The position numbers and the translations under genes were made by a program. This document shows, in pieces, positions 7,531-15,984 of a DNA stretch of 60,327 bases. This stretch comes from a virus. The number at the start of each line of letters is the position of its first letter. The stretch's first letter is position 1. The stretch lies in the IMG/VR virus record IMGVR_UViG_3300032053_000079, positions 1 to 60,327 of that record. One strand, 5' to 3'. The notes below the pieces were generated by a model. That model was given only the letters and a program-made list of their open reading frames with translations. It did no database searches and was not told the DNA's origin.

Positions 7531-7767
7531 TTATTGCCACTCCTGAATTTGTTTATTTAAAATCTCAATCTGTTTTTTATCTACTTCCATTTCACTTAAT
7601 ATAGACTTTATTTGTGCTTGTTTCTGTCTAATAGGTAAATTTAACTCTATTTCTCTCTTTAATAATTCAACTTGTAAATTACCACCTTCCATTTTTAATT
7701 CCAAATTTTCTATCTGCATTTTTTTGTTCTCTACTTCTTTTTCAGTGAGTTTTATTTCTTCAGTCAT
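7531..7767 (-). CDS. Coiled-coil protein
   Basis: This 78-residue protein is almost entirely heptad-patterned helix (LTEKEVENKKMQIENLELK ... EMEVDKKQIEILNKQIQ). It is probably an oligomeric adaptor or regulator and has no catalytic features. It overlaps the preceding gene by four bases. Confidence 0.5.
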   Translation of the reverse strand: MTEEIKLTEKEVENKKMQIENLELKMEGGNLQVELLKREIELNLPIRQKQAQIKSILSEMEVDKKQIEILNKQIQEWQ

Positions 7768-7955
7768 TTTAGTCCTCCTTCAATTATTTTTTCTAACCAA
7801 CTTCTAATTTTAGGTAAATCCTTGGCTTCAAAAGATTTTCCTCTAAATTCAACATGTATCATTCTTACTTCTTGATTATTAACTAATCTAGTCTGCAATC
7901 TATAAGAGTCCAATTCGTATTTTTGATTTTTGTAGTTAAAATATGTTTTTTCCAT
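7764..7955 (-). CDS. Small beta-strand protein, unknown function
   Basis: This 63-residue protein has alternating strands (TYFNYKNQKYELDSYRLQTR, VRMIHVEFRG) and a C-terminal helix (LPKIRSWLEKIIEGG). Not recognised. It lies two bases from the upstream zinc-ribbon gene. Confidence 0.45.
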   Translation of the reverse strand: MEKTYFNYKNQKYELDSYRLQTRLVNNQEVRMIHVEFRGKSFEAKDLPKIRSWLEKIIEGGLK

Positions 7956-7957
7956 TT

Positions 7958-8158
7958 TTATAAATCTTTCATCTCCATTTTCTTCTGATAATTAAGTCCT
8001 GTTTCTAATTGATTTAGACAAATTTTACAGAGGAAATCTTTCTTATTAATAAAACCATCTCCAACTGGAATTTTAAATGTAAGTTCTTTTAACTGAGATA
8101 CCCTCCAGTAACTTTTACAATTCCTACACTTACCGATTGTTAAATTATCTGTTTTCAT
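7958..8158 (-). CDS. Zinc-ribbon protein
   Basis: This 66-residue protein carries CRNCKSYWRV and, about 30 residues later, CKICLNQL, a two-CxxC zinc ribbon separated by a beta hairpin. Such small ribbons often bind nucleic acid or proteins. Its ATG overlaps the upstream stop by four bases. Confidence 0.55.
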   Translation of the reverse strand: MKTDNLTIGKCRNCKSYWRVSQLKELTFKIPVGDGFINKKDFLCKICLNQLETGLNYQKKMEMKDL

Positions 8159-8538
8159 TTTATATCTTTAACTATACTTATGCCTCCATTACAATTCCAT
8201 CTCATAAACCAAAAATTATTTTCAAATGAAATAGTTACTATCTGTTTTTTGTTACCTAACTCTTTTGCTTTCTCAATTAATCCCTCTTCTATGCAATAAA
8301 TATCTTCTTGAGTGCTTTCGTCACTTGACTTAAAGTAAATCAAGTCAGCATCCCATAAGAGATTATCATTTCTTTCTACTGCTGTTATTAATCCAGTATG
8401 CTCACCTTTCGTAGCTCCAATTTTATTAATTAGAATAAAAGGACTTAGTATAGCAATAAAAGCTATAAAAAATAAAATTATTGAAATTGGTATAACTGTC
8501 CACTCTTCCCAGTTTCCATATTCATCTTTAATAGGCAT
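8155..8538 (-). CDS. Membrane protein with small extramembrane beta domain
   Basis: This 127-residue protein has a short N-terminus (MPIKDEYGNWEEW), a long hydrophobic segment (residues 15-38, IPISIILFFIAFIAILSPFI), and then a globular domain starting GEHTGLITAVERN with ISFENNFWFMRWNC near the end. I recall the same architecture, a GEHTG-type strand after one membrane helix, as common in phage membrane proteins of unknown function. It overlaps the upstream gene by 11 bases. Confidence 0.5.
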   Translation of the reverse strand: MPIKDEYGNWEEWTVIPISIILFFIAFIAILSPFILINKIGATKGEHTGLITAVERNDNLLWDADLIYFKSSDESTQEDIYCIEEGLIEKAKELGNKKQIVTISFENNFWFMRWNCNGGISIVKDIK

Positions 8539-8752
8539 TTTTAATCATCTCCACAGATTTTTTAGGTAAGACTATACAATCTTCTTTCATATTTATTACA
8601 ATAATTGGCAATCCAAATAAATTTTGTGAATTTATCCAACTAGGTAAAGCTTCTTGTAATTTTCTATAAGTTTCGGTATTTACTATAATCAAAGCTGGTT
8701 CATCTATATCTCTTATACTTTCTTGTATGTTATCTATTATTGTTTTTTTCAT
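8528..8752 (-). CDS. Small protein, unknown function
   Basis: This 74-residue protein contains PALIIVNTETYRKLQE followed by LFGLPIIVIN and DCIVLPKK, alternating hydrophobic strands and helices like a small alpha/beta domain. It ends next to the membrane protein gene and abuts the AT-hook gene upstream. Not recognised. Confidence 0.45.
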   Translation of the reverse strand: MKKTIIDNIQESIRDIDEPALIIVNTETYRKLQEALPSWINSQNLFGLPIIVINMKEDCIVLPKKSVEMIKNAY

Positions 8753-9234
8753 TATATAGTTTCTTTATTTAGTTTTGGTCTTCCTCTCGGTTTTTTAATA
8801 TTAACAGGAACAGACTCGTCAGTCTGTCCTGTAAGGCTCACAGAGGTAGCTTCAATGCCTTTTACTTGATGTTGGTTATTGCTAACCTCACTTTCACCCA
8901 AGCTCTGCTTTAAACATGTGTCCTTAAAGTTTTGTGTGGGATTATTATCAACAAGAGGGTGATTATCCACAGGTAACGAAATCTTACTCTCAATATATGA
9001 CTTTGTATCGTCTTGGGAATTTATACCACCCTGATTTGTGTCTCCAGATAAGGAATTAGAGAGTGTTCCTACATCCTTTTTTTCCTCTTGTTGAACAAAA
9101 GTTGTTTCTATTTTTTCTTTTACTTCAGTAGGTTTTGTAAATTCTTTAACTTCTTTAGGTTTAAATAATTCTTCTAATTTAGTTATTCGGTTTTCAATAC
9201 TTTCAAATCTTCTTTCTATTTCTGAATCACGCAT
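8752..9234 (-). CDS. Coiled-coil protein with C-terminal AT-hook
   Basis: This is a 160-residue protein from the ATG at 9234, which has GGGAG upstream. The N-terminal 35 residues form a coiled coil (IERRFESIENRITKLEELF), the centre is a low-complexity Thr/Ser/Gln linker, and the C-terminus is NIKKPRGRPKLNKE. That contains the RGRP core of an AT-hook, which binds the minor groove of AT-rich DNA and suits this genome. The layout suggests a DNA-bridging or nucleoid-like accessory protein. Confidence 0.6.
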   Translation of the reverse strand: MRDSEIERRFESIENRITKLEELFKPKEVKEFTKPTEVKEKIETTFVQQEEKKDVGTLSNSLSGDTNQGGINSQDDTKSYIESKISLPVDNHPLVDNNPTQNFKDTCLKQSLGESEVSNNQHQVKGIEATSVSLTGQTDESVPVNIKKPRGRPKLNKETI

Positions 9235-9415
9235 TTTCAACTCCCTTATATTTTTCTTCTGCCCACTTTTGCATTAATTCTACATTTTTTTGTATTTCTT
9301 CTATGGTATCACCATATATCTTAATACGATATTGCCATTGTCCTTTAGCATTTTTTGTTAATTCAAAGTTTGATTTCTGTTGAATTATAGGTATATCTTG
9401 GTTTATTTCTTCCAT
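9227..9415 (-). CDS. Small protein, unknown function
   Basis: This 62-residue protein has a beta-strand core with GQWQYRIKIYGDTIEEIQ followed by an amphipathic helix. Its 3' end overlaps the AT-hook gene start by eight bases. Not recognised. Confidence 0.45.
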   Translation of the reverse strand: MEEINQDIPIIQQKSNFELTKNAKGQWQYRIKIYGDTIEEIQKNVELMQKWAEEKYKGVENA

Positions 9416-9561
9416 TATTTCTTCTCCTTAATATCTATTCTTATAAGGTCTATAACTTTATAAGCAGAGATTAAATAAACTTTATCATTTATTCCTATTT
9501 CAAAGTCTATTCTTTTTAGGTTTGGTTCACTTAATTTTTCTATTATACTATTTATTTCCAT
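9415..9561 (-). CDS. Small protein, unknown function
   Basis: This is a 48-residue frame from the ATG at 9561 to the TAA at 9415-9417, sharing a TAATG overlap with the next gene. The sequence begins MEINSIIEKLSEPNLKRIDF and ends IKEKK. It is tightly fitted between neighbours, which is the main support. Confidence 0.4.
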   Translation of the reverse strand: MEINSIIEKLSEPNLKRIDFEIGINDKVYLISAYKVIDLIRIDIKEKK

Positions 9562-9562
9562 T

Positions 9563-10141
9563 TTATCGTTCTTCTTCAATTAAATCATTTATGTTTGAAT
9601 CTTTGTTTATGGAGATAAATCCCTGTTGTTCTAATGATTTTAGAGATTGGAGTGTTTGTCTTATACTTTGTACTTGATTTACTTTTATCTCCTTCTGTTG
9701 TGTCTCTAAACGTTCTAGTGAGTTATTTAAAGTACGAATTGTATCATTTTGAGTTTTTACTGCATTAGAGATTTCTCTCATATATTCCATTAGTTTTACA
9801 TCTGGTATCTCTTTTTTGATTAATTCAAGTTTATCTAGTATTTGTTGCCTTGTTTCTTTGATTATTTTAAGGTTTTCCCTGCCTTCGTTTATTAATTTAA
9901 GTAATGTATCTTTGTAAAGTAAAGCATAATCTTGGTCTGTTTGCATAAATTCACGATGTCTGATAATCTGAGTAGATTCTATTCTTTTTACCATAGTTGC
10001 AGTTATTGGTCTTTTTGTATGACTTTTATTCTCAGAATTAAGTTGAGAGGCAATTTCTGAATCTGAAAGCCCCATATTTCTTAATTCCATTATTCTTTCA
10101 AGAACTTTTTTAGTCCTCCATACTTGACTAGTTTGACTCAT
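9563..10141 (-). CDS. HTH plus coiled-coil DNA-binding protein
   Basis: This 192-residue protein has an N-terminal helix-turn-helix of resolvase/terminase style, ERIMELRNMGLSDSEIASQL, followed by ITATMVKRIES as recognition helix. A long coiled coil follows over residues 70-165. HTH plus oligomerising coil is the plan of small terminase subunits and of some viral partitioning or regulatory proteins. It is distant from the large terminase gene, so a small-terminase role is only a possibility. It overlaps the upstream gene by four bases. Confidence 0.5.
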   Translation of the reverse strand: MSQTSQVWRTKKVLERIMELRNMGLSDSEIASQLNSENKSHTKRPITATMVKRIESTQIIRHREFMQTDQDYALLYKDTLLKLINEGRENLKIIKETRQQILDKLELIKKEIPDVKLMEYMREISNAVKTQNDTIRTLNNSLERLETQQKEIKVNQVQSIRQTLQSLKSLEQQGFISINKDSNINDLIEEER

Positions 10142-10326
10142 TTTATTGCCTCCAAATCTTTTTCTTCAATCCATCTATGTTCACTTTCTCCATAACTATT
10201 ATCAAATTCAAACCAATAAGATTTATCTTTTTTATCATAATCTGTCACCATTCCTTTTACTTCTCCAAAAAATTCTGATTTCCAAATTGCATTATCACCA
10301 AATTTAAATTTTAGTTTAGATACCAT
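10138..10326 (-). CDS. SH3-like small beta-barrel protein
   Basis: This 62-residue protein runs KLKFKFGDNAIW, EVKGMVTDYDKKD, SYWFEFD, EHRWIEEKDLEAIK. Five short strands with a final LEAI helix give an SH3/KOW-like barrel, a pattern common in small phage proteins. Function unknown. Confidence 0.5.
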   Translation of the reverse strand: MVSKLKFKFGDNAIWKSEFFGEVKGMVTDYDKKDKSYWFEFDNSYGESEHRWIEEKDLEAIK

Positions 10327-10343
10327 TATATTTTTTATCCATT

Positions 10344-10694
10344 TTAATTATTTCCTCTTTCTCCAAACTCTCTTATTTTTAATTCATCATTAGTCATTAA
10401 ATCATTCTCTTCTATATTAAAGAAATATTTAATAAAATTAATTATTGCTTGTTTTCCTTCTTCTGAATAAGTTATAGTATTTCCTGTAATCTGTTCCCAT
10501 AATTTATCTTGTGGTGTTTTATCTAAATTATCTATCTCTTTTATCCAATTAATAGCCTCTTCTCTTAAAAAATATGTGCTTGTAATTATATTATTATTTA
10601 CCTTTCCTTTTTCAAATTCTTTTATTAAATATTTTAAAGTTTCATTTTTCACATTTTCCAAATCTTTTAAAGTTTTTAATTTATAGTTTTCCAT
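10344..10694 (-). CDS. Helical protein, unknown function
   Basis: This 116-residue protein starts at the ATG at 10694, preceded by GAGGAAAGAT; the ATG at 10706 would overlap further without a site. It is predicted mainly helical, with acidic stretches (NIEENDLMTNDELK). It overlaps the upstream winged-helix gene by 14 bases. Not recognised. Confidence 0.45.
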   Translation of the reverse strand: MENYKLKTLKDLENVKNETLKYLIKEFEKGKVNNNIITSTYFLREEAINWIKEIDNLDKTPQDKLWEQITGNTITYSEEGKQAIINFIKYFFNIEENDLMTNDELKIREFGERGNN

Positions 10695-10974
10695 ATCTTT
10701 CCTCACTTTTAATTATTTTTTTAGTATTAATTTTAGCATAGTATAATTTAATTCTAGCACCTAGATTTCTTATATATACTTTATTTCTAAGTCTATTTAG
10801 TATTTTATGTAATGCAGGTGAACCACCTTTATTTGAACCAATACCTGTAAGTATTTTAATATCTCCAAGTAAAAGACCTTGTGGATTTTCTTTTAGGACT
10901 TTGTAAACTAACTCATTTTGCTCTTTATGAGTAAGAATCATTAATTTAATTGGGAATTTCTCACGAGTTATCAT
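10681..10974 (-). CDS. Winged-helix-like DNA-binding protein
   Basis: In this 97-residue protein the segments KEQNELVYKVLKENPQGLL, LGDIKILTGI, HKILNRLRNKVYI and RNLGARIKLYYAK fit a winged-helix domain: helix, helix-turn-helix, then a beta wing. It has a lysine-rich tail. It is the second gene after a TATA promoter at about 11168, a good position for an early regulator. Confidence 0.5.
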   Translation of the reverse strand: MITREKFPIKLMILTHKEQNELVYKVLKENPQGLLLGDIKILTGIGSNKGGSPALHKILNRLRNKVYIRNLGARIKLYYAKINTKKIIKSEERYGKL

Positions 10975-11141
10975 TTGTTCTCCTTTTGTCTTTTTAAATA
11001 GAAATATTCTTTCAATTTTCTTCTATCACAAACTTCGGCTAAACCCATTAATAATTCTTTCCAAGGAACTCCACATAATTTTTTTAATTCCTCTAATTTA
11101 TCATTTTCATTTCCTTCAAAAGATTCATTAATTGTTTTCAT
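10971..11141 (-). CDS. Small charged protein, first gene of the lower minus-strand operon
   Basis: This 56-residue protein begins MKTINESFEGNENDKLEELK, then KLCGVPWKELLMGLAEVCDR and a basic tail. The ATG at 11141 lies about 27 bases from a TATA box, so the message is probably leaderless. It overlaps the next gene by four bases (ATGA). Five tandem AAGT units fill the space between TATA box and start. Confidence 0.5.
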   Translation of the reverse strand: MKTINESFEGNENDKLEELKKLCGVPWKELLMGLAEVCDRRKLKEYFYLKRQKENK

Positions 11142-11143
11142 AG

Positions 11144-11163
11144 AAGTAAGTAAGTAAGTAAGT
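11144..11163. repeat. (AAGT)5 tetranucleotide repeat between TATA box and start codon
   Basis: Five perfect AAGT units on the plus strand (ACTT on the transcribed-sense minus strand) occupy nearly the whole interval between the TATA box (11164-11172) and the ATG ending at 11141. Copy-number change by slippage would alter that spacing. Confidence 0.9.
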
Positions 11164-11228
11164 ATATAAATATTGTTATATTGTAGTATATATATTTTTT
11201 ATATAGTTACCATTAATAAATTACACAA
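11164..11228 (-). promoter_or_regulatory. Promoter region of the lower minus-strand operon
   Basis: Read on the minus strand, TTGTGTAA (11221-11228) is followed about 24 bases later by TATATAAAAAA (centre about 11200), and further down by TTTATATA (11164-11172), 27 bases before the ATG. The second box fits leaderless initiation. The first, paired with the recurring TTGTGTAA element, may be an alternative start. Confidence 0.5.
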
Positions 11229-11238
11229 TTTAAGATAA

Positions 11239-14200
11239 CTAACAAGTAACATTTGTAATCAAACCTTTATTTATACCTATAACACAATTTCCAATAGTTA
11301 AATTACCAGTAATAGTGCTTCCTGCATAATAATCTAATTTGCTTGTAAAAGGATTATAAGTTGTATAAAAATTAATATTTGTAGTGTTTCCAACAGTAAA
11401 ATTATTTGTTACTAAAGAATTTAAAATATTTGAAACTGAATAACTTGTATAATTAGTATTCCCAGTTGTGTTATAAACAAAAGAATAAATACCTGCTGGA
11501 AAGATGTTTGTAAATGGATTTGATTGATTTACTCCAGATTGATATAAATTACAAGTTAATTGACTTGGACAAGAACTTCCTGTAATTGTTGAGTATGTAG
11601 ATGCTGGAATTGTCCATCCACTACTTGAATTTAAAGATAAAATATAACTTGAATTTTTATCTATTGTATAAGAATAACTAATTGTTTGATTAAAATTATT
11701 AGATGAATCATTAGCCAAGAAAGAATAATTAAATATTCCTGCACTTAATCCTATCAATGTTTTATAATAAACATTTGAAAGATTAGACATTGTATAATTT
11801 ATATTATTAAAACTTAAAATAGCTGTATCAACTTTTACATTGTCTATCCAAGTTATATTAAAATTAACATCTGAATAATACATTATTGGAGATGATGGAT
11901 TTACTGATATATTTGAATAAGTTGGTGGAACTGATTCTGTTATAATTATATTTATGTTTGAATTTCCTATGTTATTATTTGTATCATTACAAAATACATT
12001 AATTAAAACTGAACCTGCTGAAAAGTCTATTGTCCAATTTGTTGAATAATTTTGAGTTGATGAATTTACTCCATTATTTAAATTATACCAACATACACTA
12101 GGATTTAAGTCACTAGATGTATAATTGATTGAAGTTGGTCTGCTTCCATAAGTATATGTTGTTCCATTAACTGGATAAGTTATATTAACTAATGGAAGAA
12201 CATTATCTATTGTAATTAAAGTTATTCCAGCACTACTTATTAAATTCGGAGTATAAAAAGCATTACTTGTACTATTCCCAGCAAACATACTAAAATCTGG
12301 TAAAAGATTTGTTGTACTTGTACTCATATTCCAAACATTCCCATTAGCAGATAAATTCTGCCAAGTAGTATAATTCCAATTTGCCCTTCCTTTTACATAA
12401 AGTTCTTTTACTTCATCAGAAGATAAGCTTCTGTTAAATATCATTATTTCGTCTATTGAGTTGTTTGCATACATAGATAATCCTGCACTAGAATAACTTT
12501 TAACTCCAATAAAAGCATTATTTGAAATAGATAAATTTGAGAATAAACCATTATTTGCGCCAGTACCCACAGAAAGAGTTTTTGAAACTCCATCTAAATA
12601 AATAGTATAATTAGTTCCATTTGCAGTAACAATTACCTGATGCCATTGATTATTAAATAATTCAGTTCTTGTTGCACTAGTATAACCAACTCTATTTCCA
12701 ACAGAACCATCATCTCTTGCAATTGTAATTAATTCATTTGTTAAAGTTCCTGTTACTCCATCTCCAATAAAAACTGCAAATAAATAAGTTCCTGAATAAT
12801 TACCAACACTAAATAAAGTTTGAGAAGTATCTGAACTAGATTTAACCCAGAAACCTAATGAACCCTGAGAATAATTTAAATTACTTGATGAAGATGTTAA
12901 ATTAACATACCCATTCACTCCATCAAAACTTCCCCCTCTAAAATAAACCCCATTTGTTGTAGTATTCGCCCTTCCTGTTGAATTCTGAGCAGTCCCATTA
13001 TTCCTTCCCATTGCATCTTTAACTTCTCCAGTAGTCCCATTCCAAGATGCTTCATCAAAATGATAATAACTAACTAAACCATTAGTCAAACTATTTGATT
13101 GATTATAAACAACAGCAGTATCTGTTCCTGAATTATTTCCTTTTTTATCTTTTGAGTTTCCATTGTCAAATCCCCACCAGGAAACAAGAGAAGCATCATC
13201 ATAATATGAAATATCTCTGCCTTGAGAATAGATATTTGCAATTTCGCTGCTAGACAGCGACTTATTCCATATCATTACTTCGTCGATGGAGCCGTTGAAA
13301 TAAGCTTTCTTTATGGCCTTTCCAATCGTTAAAGACCAGGTATTTGTAATATCACCAATAGAACTTAAATTAATTGCAGAATAATTTATTGCATCAACAT
13401 AAGTTTTTAATATATCTCCATTAAGGTCTATTGTTCCAACAAGATAATGCCAATTACTATCATTTATTGAAGGAGTTCCTGTTGTTGCACTCCAACCAGA
13501 ATTATTTCCTCCAGTATCTTCAACAAATGCATAAGGTTTACCATTAGCATCTAGAAATAAGCCAAATCCTTGTTTACCACTTCCAATCGAACCTCCTACA
13601 ATTTTATCAATAATATCTTTATTTGGTTGGAAACTTTTTACCCAGACACTGATTGTAACTTGATTAGTAATATTCAAACTACTTCCACTTCCCACATCAA
13701 CATAACTACTAGTATTAAACTCCGCCCAATGTGTCCCTAAATCATAATCCTTATATGCACTTCCCCCTACAGACGACCCACTACCAACTACACACGAACC
13801 TGCATCCCAAGCTCCTAATCTCGCACTTATATTGCTTCCAAAAAAAGCATTAAAAGATGTAGATAAATTAACCTGATTATATCCACTTGTTATATTTACT
13901 TGTTTTATTGTCTGAGTTCCTTGTGATTTAAATCTCTTGGATTGATTATTATAAATATCTGAAATCTGTGATGAATTTAATGCAGTGTTGAATATCATTA
14001 CTTCGTCGATGGAGCCGTTGAACTTATAACTTGTAGTTGTTCCAATACCAATTACAAAATTAGATGTTGATAAAGTTCCATTATCCATAGTAATATCTTT
14101 TGTTCCTGCATTTAATCCATTAACATACATAGTCATATTACCAGTTCTATTACCAATAACTATTACATTATACCATAAATTATTTGGACTTAATGCATAA

Positions 14201-15984
14201 TTTATATCTCTCATTCCTGATGCAGTTCCACTTCCCTTTATTCTAGCAGTTAAAATATTACCAATCTGAAATAACCAAAGCCCAGATGTTTCGCTATCAA
14301 CATAAGTTCCCATTATTCCCTCAAGGCTTGTAGAATTAGTTTTATACCAAACACTTAGACTAAAATCAGATGCTCCAATTAATGTATTTACAGTCTTTCC
14401 AGTATTTATATAATTAACAATACCTGTAAATTGATAGCATCCCCCATAAACACAAGTATTATTCCAGGTCGTATTAGTCAGCGTCCCATCATTATTATTC
14501 TTTGAATAATCATAAGTTACATTGTTTGCAGTATTTTCCTGAACATCAAAAGGATAATATGCAACTAAACCAAAATTATCATAGCCATATTGTGTTCCAT
14601 TTACAAATGTTCCATTGTTTGGTCCTATTGTATCCTGTGCAACAGAAATATTTGTATTATCAAATCTCCAGGCACTTACAAGTGAAGTATCTGTATAAGT
14701 TGTATCTTTTCTTCCTAGATTATATAATGAAGTTACTTCTGTTGAATTTAATGAACGATTGAGGATTAGGATGTTGTCGAGGGAGCCGTTGACAAACCAT
14801 GAATTAGCAGAAGTACTAAAATATAACTTTGTTCCAGTATATGCACCTACACCCTCTGTATTTCGATAATAACCAATAGGAACTCCGTTTCTATAAAATG
14901 TTTGATTAAAAATATCTCCAGAAACATTAGTAACTAAAGTATAATGATTCCAACTTCTAATTATACCTGCTCCAGTTATTGGGAATGCTCTTTGTGAACC
15001 TGTGCTATTAATGTGAGAACACTGAAAAATTGTTCCTGTATTAAAACCCATATAAAATTGACTTGATTGGTCTGAATAAAGAATCATCTGATAAGATGAA
15101 CTTGAACCATGATTTGTCCAAAAAGACACTGTAAATGATTCATTAAAATTAGTTACTTTATTGTTTATAGTAACATAACCGCTGCTTCCATCAAAACTTC
15201 CATAACTATTATCATCATCTTGAAAATAAGGCAATTGAGCCTCCCGAGTTGTATAATTAAATCCTCTCCAAGGAGAAGATGTGTCGCCGATTATGTCTAA
15301 GTGACTAAAATTAGCTTCTACAGTTACATTTGTTAAAATAGCTTCAGAAAAAGTAGTAAATGCAGAAATTATATAAGTACTATTGCTCCCTAGTTTTATT
15401 TCATCAACTAAATAAGGATTTTCTATTAATTCAATGCAATTACTTGTTTTACTATCTTTATCAATTACTAGTTTAACTTCTATTTGACTATCTACTTTAG
15501 ATTTAAATGAATCAGTCTTGCTTGATTTAATAGTTGTTGGAACTTTATAATTTTCATATTCTTTTTCTTTTTGTAATTCTTTTAATTTTTCATCAGTAAG
15601 ACAATAATCTATTCTTATATTTTGACCATCTAAATGAGTAAAACTTACATCATAATAAGAATCTATGCCTGTTTGAGAACTAACTATAAACTCTCCTGTT
15701 TTATATTCTTGCTGTCCGAAGTCTAAAGGTATTGTTATTTTATTAGAAATTGGTTTTTCTATATAATCCTTTAACTTAATCCAATTCGAACAATCAACAT
15801 ATCCTTTATTATCTAAAAGATTAGGATAACAACGATTTCCAGAACTAGAAAATCTAAGACATTCCATAACTATTCCTTTTTCTTGACAAAAATGAGTTTT
15901 ATCAGAAATTTGGTAACCAATTCCAGTTAGAATTATAATTAAAGAGATTATTCCCAAACCAATCCAAGCTTTTGAATCAACCAT
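11239..15984 (-). CDS. Giant membrane-anchored LamG-repeat adhesin
   Basis: This is a 1,581-residue protein from the ATG at 15984, which overlaps the fibre gene stop by eight bases. Its order is: an N-terminal membrane anchor (WIGLGIISLIIILTGIGYQI); a short Cys domain with CQEKGIVMECLRFSSSG and RCYPNL; a linker; four LamG/concanavalin-like domains, each ending in a motif like NGSIDEVMIFNTALNSSQI; then at least two Ig-like modules (VNITYPVNGTTY, ISVNPSSPIMYYS) and a Cys-containing C-terminus. N-x-S/T sequons are very dense throughout. LamG domains bind carbohydrates, so recognition of host-surface glycans is likely. The anchor suggests display on the cell membrane rather than simple tail-fibre assembly. 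It sits inside the minus-strand early block. Confidence 0.75.
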   Translation of the reverse strand: MVDSKAWIGLGIISLIIILTGIGYQISDKTHFCQEKGIVMECLRFSSSGNRCYPNLLDNKGYVDCSNWIKLKDYIEKPISNKITIPLDFGQQEYKTGEFIVSSQTGIDSYYDVSFTHLDGQNIRIDYCLTDEKLKELQKEKEYENYKVPTTIKSSKTDSFKSKVDSQIEVKLVIDKDSKTSNCIELIENPYLVDEIKLGSNSTYIISAFTTFSEAILTNVTVEANFSHLDIIGDTSSPWRGFNYTTREAQLPYFQDDDNSYGSFDGSSGYVTINNKVTNFNESFTVSFWTNHGSSSSYQMILYSDQSSQFYMGFNTGTIFQCSHINSTGSQRAFPITGAGIIRSWNHYTLVTNVSGDIFNQTFYRNGVPIGYYRNTEGVGAYTGTKLYFSTSANSWFVNGSLDNILILNRSLNSTEVTSLYNLGRKDTTYTDTSLVSAWRFDNTNISVAQDTIGPNNGTFVNGTQYGYDNFGLVAYYPFDVQENTANNVTYDYSKNNNDGTLTNTTWNNTCVYGGCYQFTGIVNYINTGKTVNTLIGASDFSLSVWYKTNSTSLEGIMGTYVDSETSGLWLFQIGNILTARIKGSGTASGMRDINYALSPNNLWYNVIVIGNRTGNMTMYVNGLNAGTKDITMDNGTLSTSNFVIGIGTTTSYKFNGSIDEVMIFNTALNSSQISDIYNNQSKRFKSQGTQTIKQVNITSGYNQVNLSTSFNAFFGSNISARLGAWDAGSCVVGSGSSVGGSAYKDYDLGTHWAEFNTSSYVDVGSGSSLNITNQVTISVWVKSFQPNKDIIDKIVGGSIGSGKQGFGLFLDANGKPYAFVEDTGGNNSGWSATTGTPSINDSNWHYLVGTIDLNGDILKTYVDAINYSAINLSSIGDITNTWSLTIGKAIKKAYFNGSIDEVMIWNKSLSSSEIANIYSQGRDISYYDDASLVSWWGFDNGNSKDKKGNNSGTDTAVVYNQSNSLTNGLVSYYHFDEASWNGTTGEVKDAMGRNNGTAQNSTGRANTTTNGVYFRGGSFDGVNGYVNLTSSSSNLNYSQGSLGFWVKSSSDTSQTLFSVGNYSGTYLFAVFIGDGVTGTLTNELITIARDDGSVGNRVGYTSATRTELFNNQWHQVIVTANGTNYTIYLDGVSKTLSVGTGANNGLFSNLSISNNAFIGVKSYSSAGLSMYANNSIDEIMIFNRSLSSDEVKELYVKGRANWNYTTWQNLSANGNVWNMSTSTTNLLPDFSMFAGNSTSNAFYTPNLISSAGITLITIDNVLPLVNITYPVNGTTYTYGSRPTSINYTSSDLNPSVCWYNLNNGVNSSTQNYSTNWTIDFSAGSVLINVFCNDTNNNIGNSNINIIITESVPPTYSNISVNPSSPIMYYSDVNFNITWIDNVKVDTAILSFNNINYTMSNLSNVYYKTLIGLSAGIFNYSFLANDSSNNFNQTISYSYTIDKNSSYILSLNSSSGWTIPASTYSTITGSSCPSQLTCNLYQSGVNQSNPFTNIFPAGIYSFVYNTTGNTNYTSYSVSNILNSLVTNNFTVGNTTNINFYTTYNPFTSKLDYYAGSTITGNLTIGNCVIGINKGLITNVTC
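13269..13299. repeat. 31-bp exact repeat inside LamG coding region, copy 1
   Basis: A 31-base segment identical to 13992-14022 encodes the NGSIDEVMI motif at the end of a LamG domain. It contains unusually G/C-rich codons (CGTCGATGGAGCCG) for this genome. A diverged third relative lies at about 14760-14792. Confidence 0.85.
13992..14022. repeat. 31-bp exact repeat inside LamG coding region, copy 2
   Basis: Exact second copy of the segment at 13269-13299, one LamG domain away. Identity at third codon positions suggests recent duplication or gene conversion between domains. Confidence 0.85.
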
